Positions 42,547 through 51,134 of a stretch of 64,000 nt of DNA are shown piece after piece. Within the stretch, counting starts at the first letter, position 1. Each line of letters opens with the position of its first letter. The notes beneath the pieces were generated by a model. The model saw only the letters and a list, made by a program, of their open reading frames with translations. It was not told the origin of the DNA and ran no database searches. Position numbers and translations under genes: made by a program. The stretch comes from an uncultured Kordiimonas sp. (GTDB lineage Bacteria > Pseudomonadota > Alphaproteobacteria > Sphingomonadales > Kordiimonadaceae): assembly GCA_947503625.1 (NCBI GenBank), contig CANNEK010000003.1, positions 558,001 through 622,000 on the forward strand, in the 5' to 3' direction.

Positions 42547-43617
42547 CTACCGCCAGCACCAGGCGCGGGCATAGTGCTGATAGATTTCTCCGGGAAGAGC
42601 CGGGTTCTTCATGAATTTCGGGTTTGGCCCAAGGCTTTGCTCGCGGAAGTCGGGGTGGTCGGCGGGGATAAACCAGTTTTGCGCCATATAGTCGCCTCGG
42701 AAACGACTGCCATTATCGCCCAGCAAACGCCTCCAGTGCTCACTGTCAGCAGGGTTAAATATCTGCTTCTCATGCTGGGGCACTGCGCTTTGCAGCGCAT
42801 GCGAGCGCCCTGCCTTTATCGCAGCCTGCCGAACGGCCAGTGCATCAAGTACCGCTGCCTTATAGTATGAAAGCCGCTTCGGGGCTTCACCGGTGCGCAC
42901 CAGTTCCCGCTGCCTAACCTGCCGGATAGTTGGCAGGGCGTCTGCCTCCAGGTCTACTCCTGCAGAAAGCCAGAGCTGAATGATTGAAACATCAAGCACG
43001 GCATCAGGGCCGCACACTGTAGAAATTCGCTCATGCCAATAGCCGGCGCTCTCCCTCGCCTCGTCTGCTGGCTCCGGCTGCTTGCTCTTATCATTCTTGT
43101 TTTTCCGGTCATTCCTGTTTTTGTGGCTGCAGCTGGCTGCTTTGGGTTTGGTTTTGGCTTTGGTTGCTATGCTTTCGCTACCTGTTTCGGCAGGTGTCTC
43201 GCCGCCATCCGGGGGCTCACTGTCATCATTTGGGTTACAGGCCAAAGGCTTTGTCTTCGCGCCTGCAACATGTTTTCGCGCTGATGCAGTTGCATGCCCG
43301 CCCCTGGCGCCGTTCGCCCGGTTTCTTGCCACACGCGCTGCCACTTCCTCGTACACGGCGGTCAGTTTCTTTTGCTGCCAGAACCCTTTCCGGATTTCAA
43401 AAAACTGTTCAAGCACCGGCCTCATCCGCCGCCACCGCGTCGGCGACAGGCCCGTTATACGGGCAAGTGATTTGTCATCATCCGCCAACCGGCATTCCCG
43501 CGCGCGCCATGCGCACATCAGCAAAAGAAGGTAAGCGCCGTGCTCTTCGGTTGTCAGGTGGCGGGTGTCTGCAAGATAGGCATCGCTATAAAGCGGCATC
43601 GCCGGAAACGCAGCCAT
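42547..43617 (-). CDS. DUF1376-type (YdaU-like) replication protein
   Basis: 356 residues from ATG at 43617, preceded by AAGGAGAATTT. The first ~110 residues (PLYSDAYLADTRHLTTEEHG, YLLLLMCAWRARECRLADDD, GLSPTRWRRMRPVLEQFF) are the DUF1376 domain of phage replication-initiator-like proteins. A Lys/Pro-rich linker separates it from a C-terminal part. First gene of the leftward early operon. Confidence 0.8.
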   Translation of the reverse strand: MAAFPAMPLYSDAYLADTRHLTTEEHGAYLLLLMCAWRARECRLADDDKSLARITGLSPTRWRRMRPVLEQFFEIRKGFWQQKKLTAVYEEVAARVARNRANGARGGHATASARKHVAGAKTKPLACNPNDDSEPPDGGETPAETGSESIATKAKTKPKAASCSHKNRNDRKNKNDKSKQPEPADEARESAGYWHERISTVCGPDAVLDVSIIQLWLSAGVDLEADALPTIRQVRQRELVRTGEAPKRLSYYKAAVLDALAVRQAAIKAGRSHALQSAVPQHEKQIFNPADSEHWRRLLGDNGSRFRGDYMAQNWFIPADHPDFREQSLGPNPKFMKNPALPGEIYQHYARAWCWR

Positions 43618-43685
43618 AAATTCTCCTTGTCGGAAGGGTGGGGAACAAGCCGTCCGGGGTTTGGAGCCGGGCGATGCATCTATTA

Positions 43686-43701
43686 TTTTCGTTTTTCGTA
43701 A
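43686..43701. promoter_or_regulatory. Repressor operator, site 2
   Basis: Second copy of TTTTCGTTTTTCGTAA, between the divergent replication gene and repressor gene, where a CI-like repressor would shut off the early promoter. A further half-site TTCGTAAT lies at 43750-43757, next to the repressor start. Confidence 0.7.
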
Positions 43702-43731
43702 TTTATGCAACCAATTTCCGCAGAAAACTTC

Positions 43732-43759
43732 TTGCATTTTTTTACTAAATTCGTAATAG
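43732..43759 (+). promoter_or_regulatory. Repressor promoter, near-leaderless transcript
   Basis: TTGCAT at 43732-43737 and TAATAG at 43754-43759, with a 16-base spacer. The start point would fall at or within a few bases of the ATG at 43767, which suggests a leaderless repressor mRNA. The half-site TTCGTAAT covers the -10 region. Confidence 0.5.
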
Positions 43760-43766
43760 TCTGGAA

Positions 43767-44489
43767 ATGCCAGCACAGACATGGATACGAGCCAGCCTGA
43801 AAGAGCGGGGCTTCAAGTTGAAGGACGCCGCCGAGACGTTGGGGATTACCCCGCCGCGCATGACGGACATATTGAAAGGCATGCGCGAGGTTCAGGCCGA
43901 CGAGGTCCTGCCGCTTTCAACCCTGCTGGGCATGTCATCAAAATCCCTGTTAAAGAGCCTGGCGGAGGGCGAAAAATGTGAAGCGGAGCCTGACGGGTTC
44001 ACGCTGCCTGTTCTGGGGCATCTAAGCGGTACGGGGGTTATTACGCCCCTTGCCGAAGACGCCGACATAACCAGTGTACCCACACCACCAGACGCAAAAA
44101 CCAACGACGGGTTGTTTTGTTACCGGATGGGTGATGACAGCCTGGAGAAAGAGATCAGGCAAGGTTCACTGCTGATTGCCGGTGATCCGCGCACACATTA
44201 TGCCCCTGTTGCGCCGGGCGCCATTGTACTGATTGAGCCGGGCGACGGAAAGGTTGCCGCCCGGCAGTTTTTCCGCGGCGAAACCGGCGAGGACTGGCTT
44301 GTGCCATTACCAACCAATCATAACCCCACATACGAAAGCTGGCGTTTTTCCATGCTACCTGCCGAGCTGGACCTCGCCAATACGGCATCTGGAAAACCAT
44401 CATCGACAGAGCATCAGAAGGTGTTCCGCATGGATGATATCAAGGCCGTGGTTATGTGGGTTCATCGCCGCTATATGCCGCAGGAATAA
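43767..44489 (+). CDS. CI-like phage repressor with S24-type C-terminal domain
   Basis: 240 residues. N-terminal HTH: FKLKDAAETLGITPPRMTDI (16-35). After a linker comes a LexA/CI-like C-terminal domain with GDDSLEKEIRQGSLLIAGDP, including the candidate catalytic Ser of the DS motif. The position of the catalytic Lys reads GKVAARQFFRG, with Arg or Ala where LexA has Lys, so self-cleavage is in doubt. Placed divergently from early genes, with matching operators on both sides. It probably maintains lysogeny. Confidence 0.85.
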   Translation: MPAQTWIRASLKERGFKLKDAAETLGITPPRMTDILKGMREVQADEVLPLSTLLGMSSKSLLKSLAEGEKCEAEPDGFTLPVLGHLSGTGVITPLAEDADITSVPTPPDAKTNDGLFCYRMGDDSLEKEIRQGSLLIAGDPRTHYAPVAPGAIVLIEPGDGKVAARQFFRGETGEDWLVPLPTNHNPTYESWRFSMLPAELDLANTASGKPSSTEHQKVFRMDDIKAVVMWVHRRYMPQE

Positions 44490-44820
44490 AAGCGGGAACA
44501 TCATCAATGATCCGCTGCGGGGTTTCCCGCGCCTGCCCCGGGAAAGCGGGATCAAGGCACCGCACAGCATTTTCAAATCCATCTTACCTATTTGCATCGT
44601 GATTAATTTTCGTTTTTCGTAAATAATGGTCGACAGAAATTACTTTATACGTAATAATATGCAGGCATCGGTTGAATGGTTACAACGTTAAAGCCACTAC
44701 CGGCCTTCATTGAAGTCCGTGCTTTAACAAAGCCCCCGCCCACAAGGCGCGGCCAGTTTGCTGGTTTTTCTGTTCAACCCGACAGCACCCCGGATCTTCG
44801 CGCGCAAAAGCCGGAGCGGG
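44490..44820. other. Intergenic region right of repressor
   Basis: Holds operator copy 3 and, at 44648-44655, TACGTAAT, a variant half-site. Plus-strand reading is open from 44676, but only weakly gene-like. No integrase or recombinase reading seen. Confidence 0.45.
44607..44622. promoter_or_regulatory. Repressor operator, site 3
   Basis: Third exact copy of TTTTCGTTTTTCGTAA, ~118 bases after the repressor stop, in front of the weak rightward gene at 44821. Confidence 0.65.
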
Positions 44821-45246
44821 ATGGCAACAGGGCAAGTCCTCGTTGCCGCAACTTTGTGGGAGAGCCGCTTGCAGAAACGCTGCACGCCTCGGAACATAGG
44901 GAAAACCGAACCATTGCCCGCCTCCTCCCCGCCCACGCGGGCCGGTTCGGTCTTCACCCCCGACGCGCCTTCGATTTTGCCCCTGATTGAAGAGGCGCAA
45001 CGGCAAATCAGGCGACGCAGACACCGGCATCATTGGCGGTTGGCTCGTCGGCTCTCCCCTTCGTGCATAAAAAGTGACGCAGGCGACAGCGAATTAATAC
45101 CAAAGCGCGTGACACCGGCAGCCTATGCCGTCCGTCGCCGGGGTTTGATGGACAGTGGGGATGAAGTTGGCTTGATGTACGCTGATGCGGCATATCTTGA
45201 AAGCCGGGCAGCAACCGGAAAAGACGCTTCCTGTGAAGGCCGGTAA
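44821..45246 (+). CDS. Hypothetical protein at right end of prophage
   Basis: 141 residues from ATG at 44821, with GGAGCGGG before it. Basic (EAQRQIRRRRHRHHWRLARR) with an acidic end (SGDEVGLMYADAAYLES). It follows operator 3 and ends before an inverted repeat, so it may be under repressor control. Overlapping open frames and weak composition leave its reality uncertain. Confidence 0.35.
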   Translation: MATGQVLVAATLWESRLQKRCTPRNIGKTEPLPASSPPTRAGSVFTPDAPSILPLIEEAQRQIRRRRHRHHWRLARRLSPSCIKSDAGDSELIPKRVTPAAYAVRRRGLMDSGDEVGLMYADAAYLESRAATGKDASCEGR

Positions 45247-45253
45247 AAGAAAA

Positions 45254-45295
45254 AAGTGAGACAGTTGCAGGAGGAGGGGCAAACCGGTCTCACTT
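45254..45295 (+). terminator. Inverted repeat after right-end gene
   Basis: AAGTGAGAC/GTCTCACTT, a perfect 9-base stem around a 24-base loop, directly after the stop at 45246. It may be a weak terminator. Confidence 0.45.
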
Positions 45296-45336
45296 AATTT
45301 ACTCCTGCCAGAGACAGGAATATCCGTTTATAAATT

Positions 45337-45458
45337 TAAGAGACTGCAAAACTGACCACTGGGGGAATTTGGGGTAAAATAGTGGTCTTACACGCGCTTT
45401 ACAATCAAGCTTGGGGGTGCGGAATTTGTGTTGCGCGTGCTGTTCTTGCAGTCTCTTA
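45337..45458. repeat. Inverted-repeat-bounded element (IS/MITE remnant?)
   Basis: TAAGAGACTGCAA at 45337-45349 is the exact inverse of 45446-45458. Inside is a further pair GACCACT/AGTGGTC. The element is 122 bases and lies between prophage and host LysE gene; no transposase is present. Confidence 0.55.
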
Positions 45459-45559
45459 TATGGTGTTACGCGCTCGGTACCAAACTGGATCAAAAAAAAA
45501 TTAAGCACACTGATTATTGGAAAAACGGCATTGGCCCGCCTTTGCCTATCCCCCGAAAA

Positions 45560-46183
45560 TTATCGCTCCGTAACCAGAAGTCGTGCCGCGAGCCCGACAA
45601 AAACCAAACCTGCAATTCGGTTAACAACTGTTTGCGCCCGTGAAGACCGCGCCAACGCACTGCCAAGCCAGCCGGATGCCAGCGCAACGCCTGAGAACAC
45701 CAGAAGTGTTACAATAAAAAACACCAGCGCAAGTATCAGCATCTGATAGGTGGCCGAACCAAGCGACGGGTCAACAAACTGGGGCAAAAAAGCCAGAAAG
45801 AAGATTGAAACCTTCGGGTTTGTCGCATTCATGATGATGCCCCGCCGGTAATATTGCAATGCCGACAAACCGGCGTTTTCGCCTTCCAGAGTCTCGGGCC
45901 TGGCACGAAATGCGCCCCAGGCCAGATAAAGAAGATACCCCGCACCTATCAGCTTAAGCGCAAAAAACGCATACGGCGAAACCTGAATAAGGGCAGCAAG
46001 CCCAAGAACAACAGCCGCTGTGTGAACAACAAGACCTGTTGCCAGCCCGAAGGTAACAGCAACGCCCGCACGCGCGCCGTTCATCGCTGACTGCGTTAAA
46101 ACAAAAATATTGTCCGGCCCCGGCGCAAACGCCAAAACAACCGATGCAATGGCAAATGCCAGAAGTGTTTCTATCGGCATCAT
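45560..46183 (-). CDS. LysE-family amino-acid exporter
   Basis: About 207 residues; ATG at 46183 or 46180. Six membrane segments, with VVLAFAPGPDNIFVLTQSAM near the start, the LysE/RhtB signature, and TNPKVSIFFLAFLPQFVDP in the second half. It exports amino acids or related small molecules. Likely the first host gene right of the prophage. Confidence 0.92.
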   Translation of the reverse strand: MMPIETLLAFAIASVVLAFAPGPDNIFVLTQSAMNGARAGVAVTFGLATGLVVHTAAVVLGLAALIQVSPYAFFALKLIGAGYLLYLAWGAFRARPETLEGENAGLSALQYYRRGIIMNATNPKVSIFFLAFLPQFVDPSLGSATYQMLILALVFFIVTLLVFSGVALASGWLGSALARSSRAQTVVNRIAGLVFVGLAARLLVTER

Positions 46184-46251
46184 TCCCCTCACCCGCTATC
46201 ACAGTGTTTTCAGACTATGGGTTTCCGGTCGGCAAGATACAAGCCCGATAC

Positions 46252-46282
46252 AAAAAAGGCTGCCGGGGGAGGCAGCCTTTTT
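46252..46282. terminator. Bidirectional intrinsic terminator
   Basis: GGCTGCC/GGCAGCC stem with A-run before and T-run after, so it functions in both directions. It lies downstream of the DM13 gene and upstream of the LysE gene. Confidence 0.85.
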
Positions 46283-46347
46283 CCGGCCCTGTAGGGAAAG
46301 AAGGGGGATGTCAGGGCCGTCGTTGCGGGTTGGGTAGAAACCCGGTT

Positions 46348-46397
46348 GGGGCACCGGTTTTTTAGAGGGGGGGGAGGAGGGAAACCACCGGTGCCCC
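46348..46397. repeat. Inverted repeat with G-rich loop
   Basis: GGGGCACCGGT at 46348-46358 is the exact inverse of 46387-46397. The loop contains long G runs, which might form a G-quadruplex. It lies ten bases after the DM13 stop. Confidence 0.6.
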
Positions 46398-46407
46398 GCG
46401 TTAAACT

Positions 46408-46818
46408 CTAGCTGATGGTACCTGCCGCCCAGAATTTGGAATACTGCTCGCAGTGGATCACAAACGACCTGAAGCTCGCCAGATCAAGGCCTGCAGGCAG
46501 TTTGTATGCCTGTGCGCCCTTGTGGCTTTTCAGTTCCGCGACAAACACACCGTCAGCGGCGTTATCGTTGCCCACATCACCGGCAGCTGATGTATGCAGG
46601 AAAATCTTCAGGTCAGGTGCCTTGCGGGTTTTGAAGTCGTCAGACAACACGGCGTATACACCGTCAGCCCGTGTTTCCAGTGACCAACTGCCACTGGTTT
46701 TCATCGCTATGTTGGAAAACGAACCACCAGCAACCTGATCCTGTGCGTATGCGGCATCAGCTGCCGCTGTGCCGATGATGATGCCCAACATCACCATAAG
46801 GGATTTAATAAATGTCAT
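46408..46818 (-). CDS. Exported DM13-domain protein
   Basis: 136 residues. The signal peptide (FIKSLMVMLGIIIGTAAADA, cut near AYA-QD) precedes a DM13 domain: SGSWSLETRADGVYAVLSDD, APDLKIFLH and SFVIHCEQYSKFWAAG. DM13 proteins may bind or transfer electrons; the role in bacteria is unclear. Stands alone between two terminator-like structures. Confidence 0.85.
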   Translation of the reverse strand: MTFIKSLMVMLGIIIGTAAADAAYAQDQVAGGSFSNIAMKTSGSWSLETRADGVYAVLSDDFKTRKAPDLKIFLHTSAAGDVGNDNAADGVFVAELKSHKGAQAYKLPAGLDLASFRSFVIHCEQYSKFWAAGTIS

Positions 46819-47074
46819 CGAAGTATCCTCAATTAATGGCCGTCAAACTCTGAACAACAAATCAATATTTCCGGGCCTTCTCATTCGGCCTGTGAAGTAT
46901 GTGAGACACGGGCCTGAAATTGCCAATAAAGCCTCGATAACGTGTCGGTGAAGTAAGTGTGAGGGCACAGTCGGGGCCAAAAAACCAGCTTCAATTCGAC
47001 TTGCCCCTCTGCCAAAAGGGTCAAGTCAAAACATAAAGATCATTGAAACACGGCAACGCACCGCACAGGCCTTG

Positions 47075-47563
47075 TCAGGCTGCGCGGTAGAATCGTTTGC
47101 GGGGGCTGAAGTTCAATGCATCCCGGTCGCCGTAACGGAATAACATGAACAAATCATCGTCACCGTCATAGTCGAAAAAGTCCGGGTCAAGATTCAGTTT
47201 GAAGCCACCCGTGAAGCGGAACACAAAACAATCGTCTTTTTCATCAAACTCGATATCGGTCAGCATCTCGCCGTTCAGCATTTCAAGGACCGCGCCAGCG
47301 AGCGCATTGTCGCTTTCCCGCCGCCATAAAATACGGCTGTCGGCCTTATAGAGGTCCCAGTCGCACATATAGACCCACAAATGCCAGTCGTATTGTGGCT
47401 CAGCCGTAATAACGTCACGGCCACGCTCTGCGCCAAGGTCAAAGGTGATGTATCCACCGAAGCCCCGGCGTGAGCGCACCACTTTCAACGGCAATGAGGC
47501 CTTGAACTCTTCAAATCTGTCAGTGCCCGAAGCCGGGCCCGGTAAATATACAACTGCTGACAT
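47075..47563 (-). CDS. Hypothetical cytoplasmic protein
   Basis: 162 residues from ATG at 47563 with AGGAAAG before it. Very rich in aromatic and acidic residues (PQYDWHLWVYMCDWDLYKAD, DPDFFDYDGDDDLFMLFRYG). The style resembles small immunity or SUKH/Imm-like proteins, but I do not recognise a family. No partner gene nearby. Confidence 0.65.
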   Translation of the reverse strand: MSAVVYLPGPASGTDRFEEFKASLPLKVVRSRRGFGGYITFDLGAERGRDVITAEPQYDWHLWVYMCDWDLYKADSRILWRRESDNALAGAVLEMLNGEMLTDIEFDEKDDCFVFRFTGGFKLNLDPDFFDYDGDDDLFMLFRYGDRDALNFSPRKRFYRAA

Positions 47564-47660
47564 TGTTCTTTCCTGTCTTGACCGTTGCTGCTTCAGGTCA
47601 CTTGGGACCAACACAAGCCGCACGGCTGAATATAGTTTATCATATAGGTCGTTTTAATGA

Positions 47661-47790
47661 CAGGAGACAGAGCGCCCGCATGTCCTGAACATCAGGTGTG
47701 GCCTGTCTTCGCACTTCCGGCATACCGGAGCTACCCATATGCCGGAAAGCGCGTGCACACATCTGCTGCATGCGTACACTCTGTCTCCTG
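47661..47790. repeat. Nested inverted-repeat element (MITE-like)
   Basis: CAGGAGACAGAG at 47661-47672 is the exact inverse of 47779-47790; five bases further in, GCATG/CATGC also pair. An inner pair TTCCGGCATA/TATGCCGGAA sits at 47715-47747. The 130-base layout suits a MITE or a folded RNA. Confidence 0.6.
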
Positions 47791-47863
47791 ATTCCCGTTC
47801 TCGGGCGTCATGCCCAAGGTTTCGCTGTCGGACCGGGATATTGTCCTTGTGGTTTGTTTCGAC

Positions 47864-48268
47864 CTATCCTTCTTCTCTGATCTGTACCCGTTTGGCAGAC
47901 CGGGCACCCTCAAGTGCCGCGATCAGATGATCCCGCCGTGCCGCCGCCTGGTGACGGGCACCCATCTGGCCAAGAACAGCAAAAAACTGCTCGCTCCTGT
48001 CCGTTGAAGGGGCCCGCCACTCCTCAGGGCCGCGCGACACTAGGGGAGATGCCGCGCACTGGGGGTTCTTGCGATACCGGTTACCAAAAGCGTTCCGGTG
48101 TCTCGCCACCGCTTTCGCTTTTGCTTTTGCCTTATGCCACCAGGCTGCTGGTTTTGGCTCGACCGACTGTCGCAGCATGGGTTTGGACGCACGCACACCC
48201 GCCAGCATCACAAACAGGGTTTGCAACTGGTTGCGGTCATAGGCTGTATCTAGTGCTGTGTGTCTCAT
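47864..48268 (-). CDS. Hypothetical basic protein
   Basis: 134 residues from ATG at 48268 with GCGAAAGG upstream. Basic, with an Ala/Lys stretch (WWHKAKAKAKAVARHRNAFG) and an R-rich end. No family recognised. The composition is unlike the neighbours and resembles phage genes; it may be a remnant. Confidence 0.5.
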   Translation of the reverse strand: MRHTALDTAYDRNQLQTLFVMLAGVRASKPMLRQSVEPKPAAWWHKAKAKAKAVARHRNAFGNRYRKNPQCAASPLVSRGPEEWRAPSTDRSEQFFAVLGQMGARHQAAARRDHLIAALEGARSAKRVQIREEG

Positions 48269-48332
48269 GGCTTTGCCTTTCGCTCTTGCCTTACTTCGGT
48301 GCCTTTATCAGGCGGTTACAAACACAAAAAAA

Positions 48333-48358
48333 CCCTCCGGGACTTTGGTCCGGGAGGG
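48333..48358 (-). terminator. Intrinsic terminator
   Basis: CCCTCC...GGAGGG-type hairpin with one mismatch and a run of seven T in leftward reading. It ends transcripts from the chemoreceptor gene. Confidence 0.75.
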
Positions 48359-48711
48359 GTGGAAAAATCAGTAATCTTGAATTTAGATTATGAAGATTAA
48401 GCCCCTTCTCCCCGGACAACACAAATGGCATTGACGCGGCGCATAAATAGGTGCGCAGCTGCCGAGCCTTGTGGTTTATATGTCCAAAGAGTGGTCATTA
48501 ATTTTCCAAATCGTTTCCGTTACTCTGTGCCCAAAACATGTTTCAGGCATGTATCAGGGCGAAATTAATACTATGATTCCACCAAGTGTCAACCAGCTTA
48601 ATAAATATTTCAAAAATGGTATACGACGCGTGTCGGTTCGCACCCTGTGGTTCAAACACCGTCACCAGCTAAACGGCCGGGACGGTGTTTGGTAATGAAC
48701 CTGCCGCTTTG
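48359..48711. other. Intergenic, no gene called
   Basis: About 350 bases. One 74-codon plus-strand reading is present, but it has no ribosome site or family similarity. A GGTTCAAA segment near 48650 is not part of a tRNA fold. Confidence 0.5.
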
Positions 48712-50256
48712 TCAGGACTTTATGCGAACCACAAAAGAATCTGATTTTTCCCGCAGTACCTTGGTTTGCTCTGAAAGGGCAGAGGTGGCATTGGCGGTCA
48801 GGCTTGCGACTTCCTGAACCTTGCCAGACATTGTTTCAAGGTTGCGAACGGCCTCGGTCGCGTCAACAGTTTCGCCCGCCGCCATCTGAGCGGCCCGTGC
48901 AATTTCCTCCGTCGCGGCTGACTGCTCTTCAACCGCTGCGGCGATACTGCTGGCGTTTTCGCCAATTTCGCCGATGACCTTGACGATTTCCTGATTGACC
49001 TCGACGGCATCATTCGTTGCTTCACGAATGCCGGTCAGTAGCTGGCCGATTTCCTCTGTTGCGCTGGCGGACTGGTTTGCAAGCGATTTCACTTCGCTTG
49101 CGACAACCGCAAACCCTTTTCCGGCCTCGCCGGCACGGGCAGCCTCGATGGTTGCGTTCAGCGCCAGCAGGTTCGTTTGCTCGGCGATCTCGCCGATCAT
49201 CCCCAAAACATTGTTAATCTTGTCGGCGCGTTCGGCCAGTTCCTTGATGCGCTTGTCGGAAAGTCCGGCATGCTCGCGCGCCTGCTCTACCACCTGGGTG
49301 CTTTTTGTCACTTGCCGCGCGATTTCCGAGACCGACGCCGACATCTCCTCGGCGCTGGAAGCCACAGAACTGACATTCTGGGATACATTCTCGGTTGCGC
49401 CTGTCGCTACCTGCATTGCACTTGAAGAATCTGTTGCGATCATTTGCAGCTCTTTAACTTCGTTATCAAGGCCCCCGCTGACTTCCATCAGTTCGTCCAC
49501 TGTCACACGCAGGGATTTTTCAAATTCGTCTGCCAACTGGTTGCGCGCTTCGACTTCCTGCGCCTGTTGCTGCTGCTGTTGGTGCTCGGCCTTCAGCTCC
49601 ATCGCGGCTTTTTCGGCCTCTGCCGTGCGCATCTGTTCCAGTGCCTGCTCGGCGTCGGCTGTCGCCTTTGAAGCAACGTCTGCCTCTTCGCGCGCCTGAT
49701 CAGCGGATTCCCTGGCCGCTTGTTCAGACTGCTCCGCCGCTTCAAAAGTGCCGGCAAGCGTTTTGGTGGCCCAGAACAATGCGCCACTTTCAAGAACGAC
49801 AATTACCGCATGAAACACGACACGGACGAAATCAGCGCCTTCCGGGAAAACCCAGGCTGGCACCATGAAGTTGAACAGCAAATGATGCACAGCTGTTACA
49901 GCTGCCGCTACAAGAATACAGCGCCAGCAACACAGGGCGGCATTTACCGCAAGGGCGGCGAAGAAATACATGTGCGCATCAATCTGCCAGGGGTGCCCCC
50001 TGAAGATGAAGACCATGAAAGCTGCCATCAGCACCATACCGGCGCTGACAAGATACCTGTGCAGCGCCCCGTCGCCCTGGGTGAACAAAACAATGGTCGG
50101 GCCTGCAATCACCACAGCAGCAGCAATTGTTGTCACCAGAAGCCCTTCGGCATCGATGATCCATCCAATGATCAGGAATATGGGAATGTGAGCCCAAAGA
50201 GCGTATGTAAGGGCCTTGGCTGCATTTGATCGAATTGAGCTAAGCGCGGTTGTCAT
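48712..50256 (-). CDS. Methyl-accepting chemotaxis protein
   Basis: 514 residues. Six or so membrane segments in the first ~170 residues, no large periplasmic sensor, then a coiled coil rich in Q/E/A and the signalling domain. The hairpin tip region [18 protein letters not shown] precedes [16 protein letters not shown]. It probably senses membrane or internal state. It overlaps the upstream gene by ATGA. Confidence 0.93.
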   Translation of the reverse strand: MTTALSSIRSNAAKALTYALWAHIPIFLIIGWIIDAEGLLVTTIAAAVVIAGPTIVLFTQGDGALHRYLVSAGMVLMAAFMVFIFRGHPWQIDAHMYFFAALAVNAALCCWRCILVAAAVTAVHHLLFNFMVPAWVFPEGADFVRVVFHAVIVVLESGALFWATKTLAGTFEAAEQSEQAARESADQAREEADVASKATADAEQALEQMRTAEAEKAAMELKAEHQQQQQQAQEVEARNQLADEFEKSLRVTVDELMEVSGGLDNEVKELQMIATDSSSAMQVATGATENVSQNVSSVASSAEEMSASVSEIARQVTKSTQVVEQAREHAGLSDKRIKELAERADKINNVLGMIGEIAEQTNLLALNATIEAARAGEAGKGFAVVASEVKSLANQSASATEEIGQLLTGIREATNDAVEVNQEIVKVIGEIGENASSIAAAVEEQSAATEEIARAAQMAAGETVDATEAVRNLETMSGKVQEVASLTANATSALSEQTKVLREKSDSFVVRIKS

Positions 50257-50663
50257 ACCGGGTGTCTCCTGAATGACGTTGCACTTTCCGTATTCCCGCA
50301 GCCCCCTAGCCCAGCTGCGTTCAAAACCAGAAATGCACCGTTTTGATAAAGTTGTTTGATGATATTGCTTGTGTCAGCACCAGACGCTGTCACGATAAAA
50401 CTTTGGTCGCCAAGTTTGGTCAGAACTTGCGCGTTGGTGCCGGATAATAACGAAAAAACCGCCTGATCAGAGGTAGCCTTGATGCCCGCTGCACGGTCTT
50501 CAGTTTGAGGGCCGATAACAACGTGAGTATCGGGTGCAGATGCCGAGGCGACCGGCATTACAACCAGAAGCTTTTCGCTGTCAAATGGCCACAGAGCCAG
50601 AACCAGAAGCATCCCTATGGATGCACAGCAATACCACGTCAAGGTTTTCAGCTCAGACGTCAT
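50253..50663 (-). CDS. Membrane-anchored hypothetical protein coupled to chemoreceptor
   Basis: 136 residues. N-terminal anchor ([19 protein letters not shown]), then a periplasmic part with [20 protein letters not shown]. Its stop overlaps the chemoreceptor start, so it may act as sensor or ligand-binding partner; no family recognised. Confidence 0.65.
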   Translation of the reverse strand: MTSELKTLTWYCCASIGMLLVLALWPFDSEKLLVVMPVASASAPDTHVVIGPQTEDRAAGIKATSDQAVFSLLSGTNAQVLTKLGDQSFIVTASGADTSNIIKQLYQNGAFLVLNAAGLGGCGNTESATSFRRHPV

Positions 50664-51134
50664 ACGACACCTTCATCAGTAACCCGCCCCCACGACACCA
50701 TTTGTACTTGGCACACTAGAGCGGCATTGCTTTAGGTTTGGTTAATGCAGCGGCGTTTTTGGTGAAAATTCGGAAGGAAACGGATGTGTCGTTTCGGAAG
50801 GGTAATGAAAATGGAAGGAGGTTTCCGCGCACGGCAATTTCTAGGGGAAAAAGTGCGCGGAAACCCGGAACCGGATCACCTTGGATGAGAGGGACCGGCC
50901 CTGCCCCGAATGCAGCAGGTTTTGTGCCGCATCCGGAGTGGTAATGAAACAGTACAGGGCTTTGGACTGACCATTGCTGTTACTCAATACATTCGGGAAT
51001 TCAGCTCCCGGGCGAAATAGCAACGACCAACCGGTACTCAAAACTGGCACACATGAGGCAACGGGGTAGCATGACCTCTGTGCTGGGCCTGTACCGAGGT
51101 TGTTTCATCACCAAATAGTAACAATCAGGCTGCG
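50664..51134. other. Intergenic, no gene called
   Basis: About 470 bases. Two short open frames (one on each strand) lack ribosome sites and similarity. Likely holds the promoter of the chemoreceptor operon. Confidence 0.45.

Noticed and set aside
44676-44990. Open plus-strand frame right of the repressor (104 codons)
   Set aside because: No ribosome site and no similarity; it overlaps the better-supported frame at 44821-45246.
48471-48695. Plus-strand 74-codon frame, and a GGTTCAAA segment suggesting a tRNA
   Set aside because: No ribosome site or similarity; no acceptor, D or anticodon stems fit around the GGTTCAAA.
49000-49700. Long plus-strand open frame antisense to the chemoreceptor
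   Set aside because: Ser/Ala-rich shadow of the Q/E/A-rich coiled-coil region; the minus-strand frame has clear chemoreceptor motifs.
50738-51050. Short open frames on both strands
   Set aside because: Composition and starts look random; no neighbours or motifs support them.
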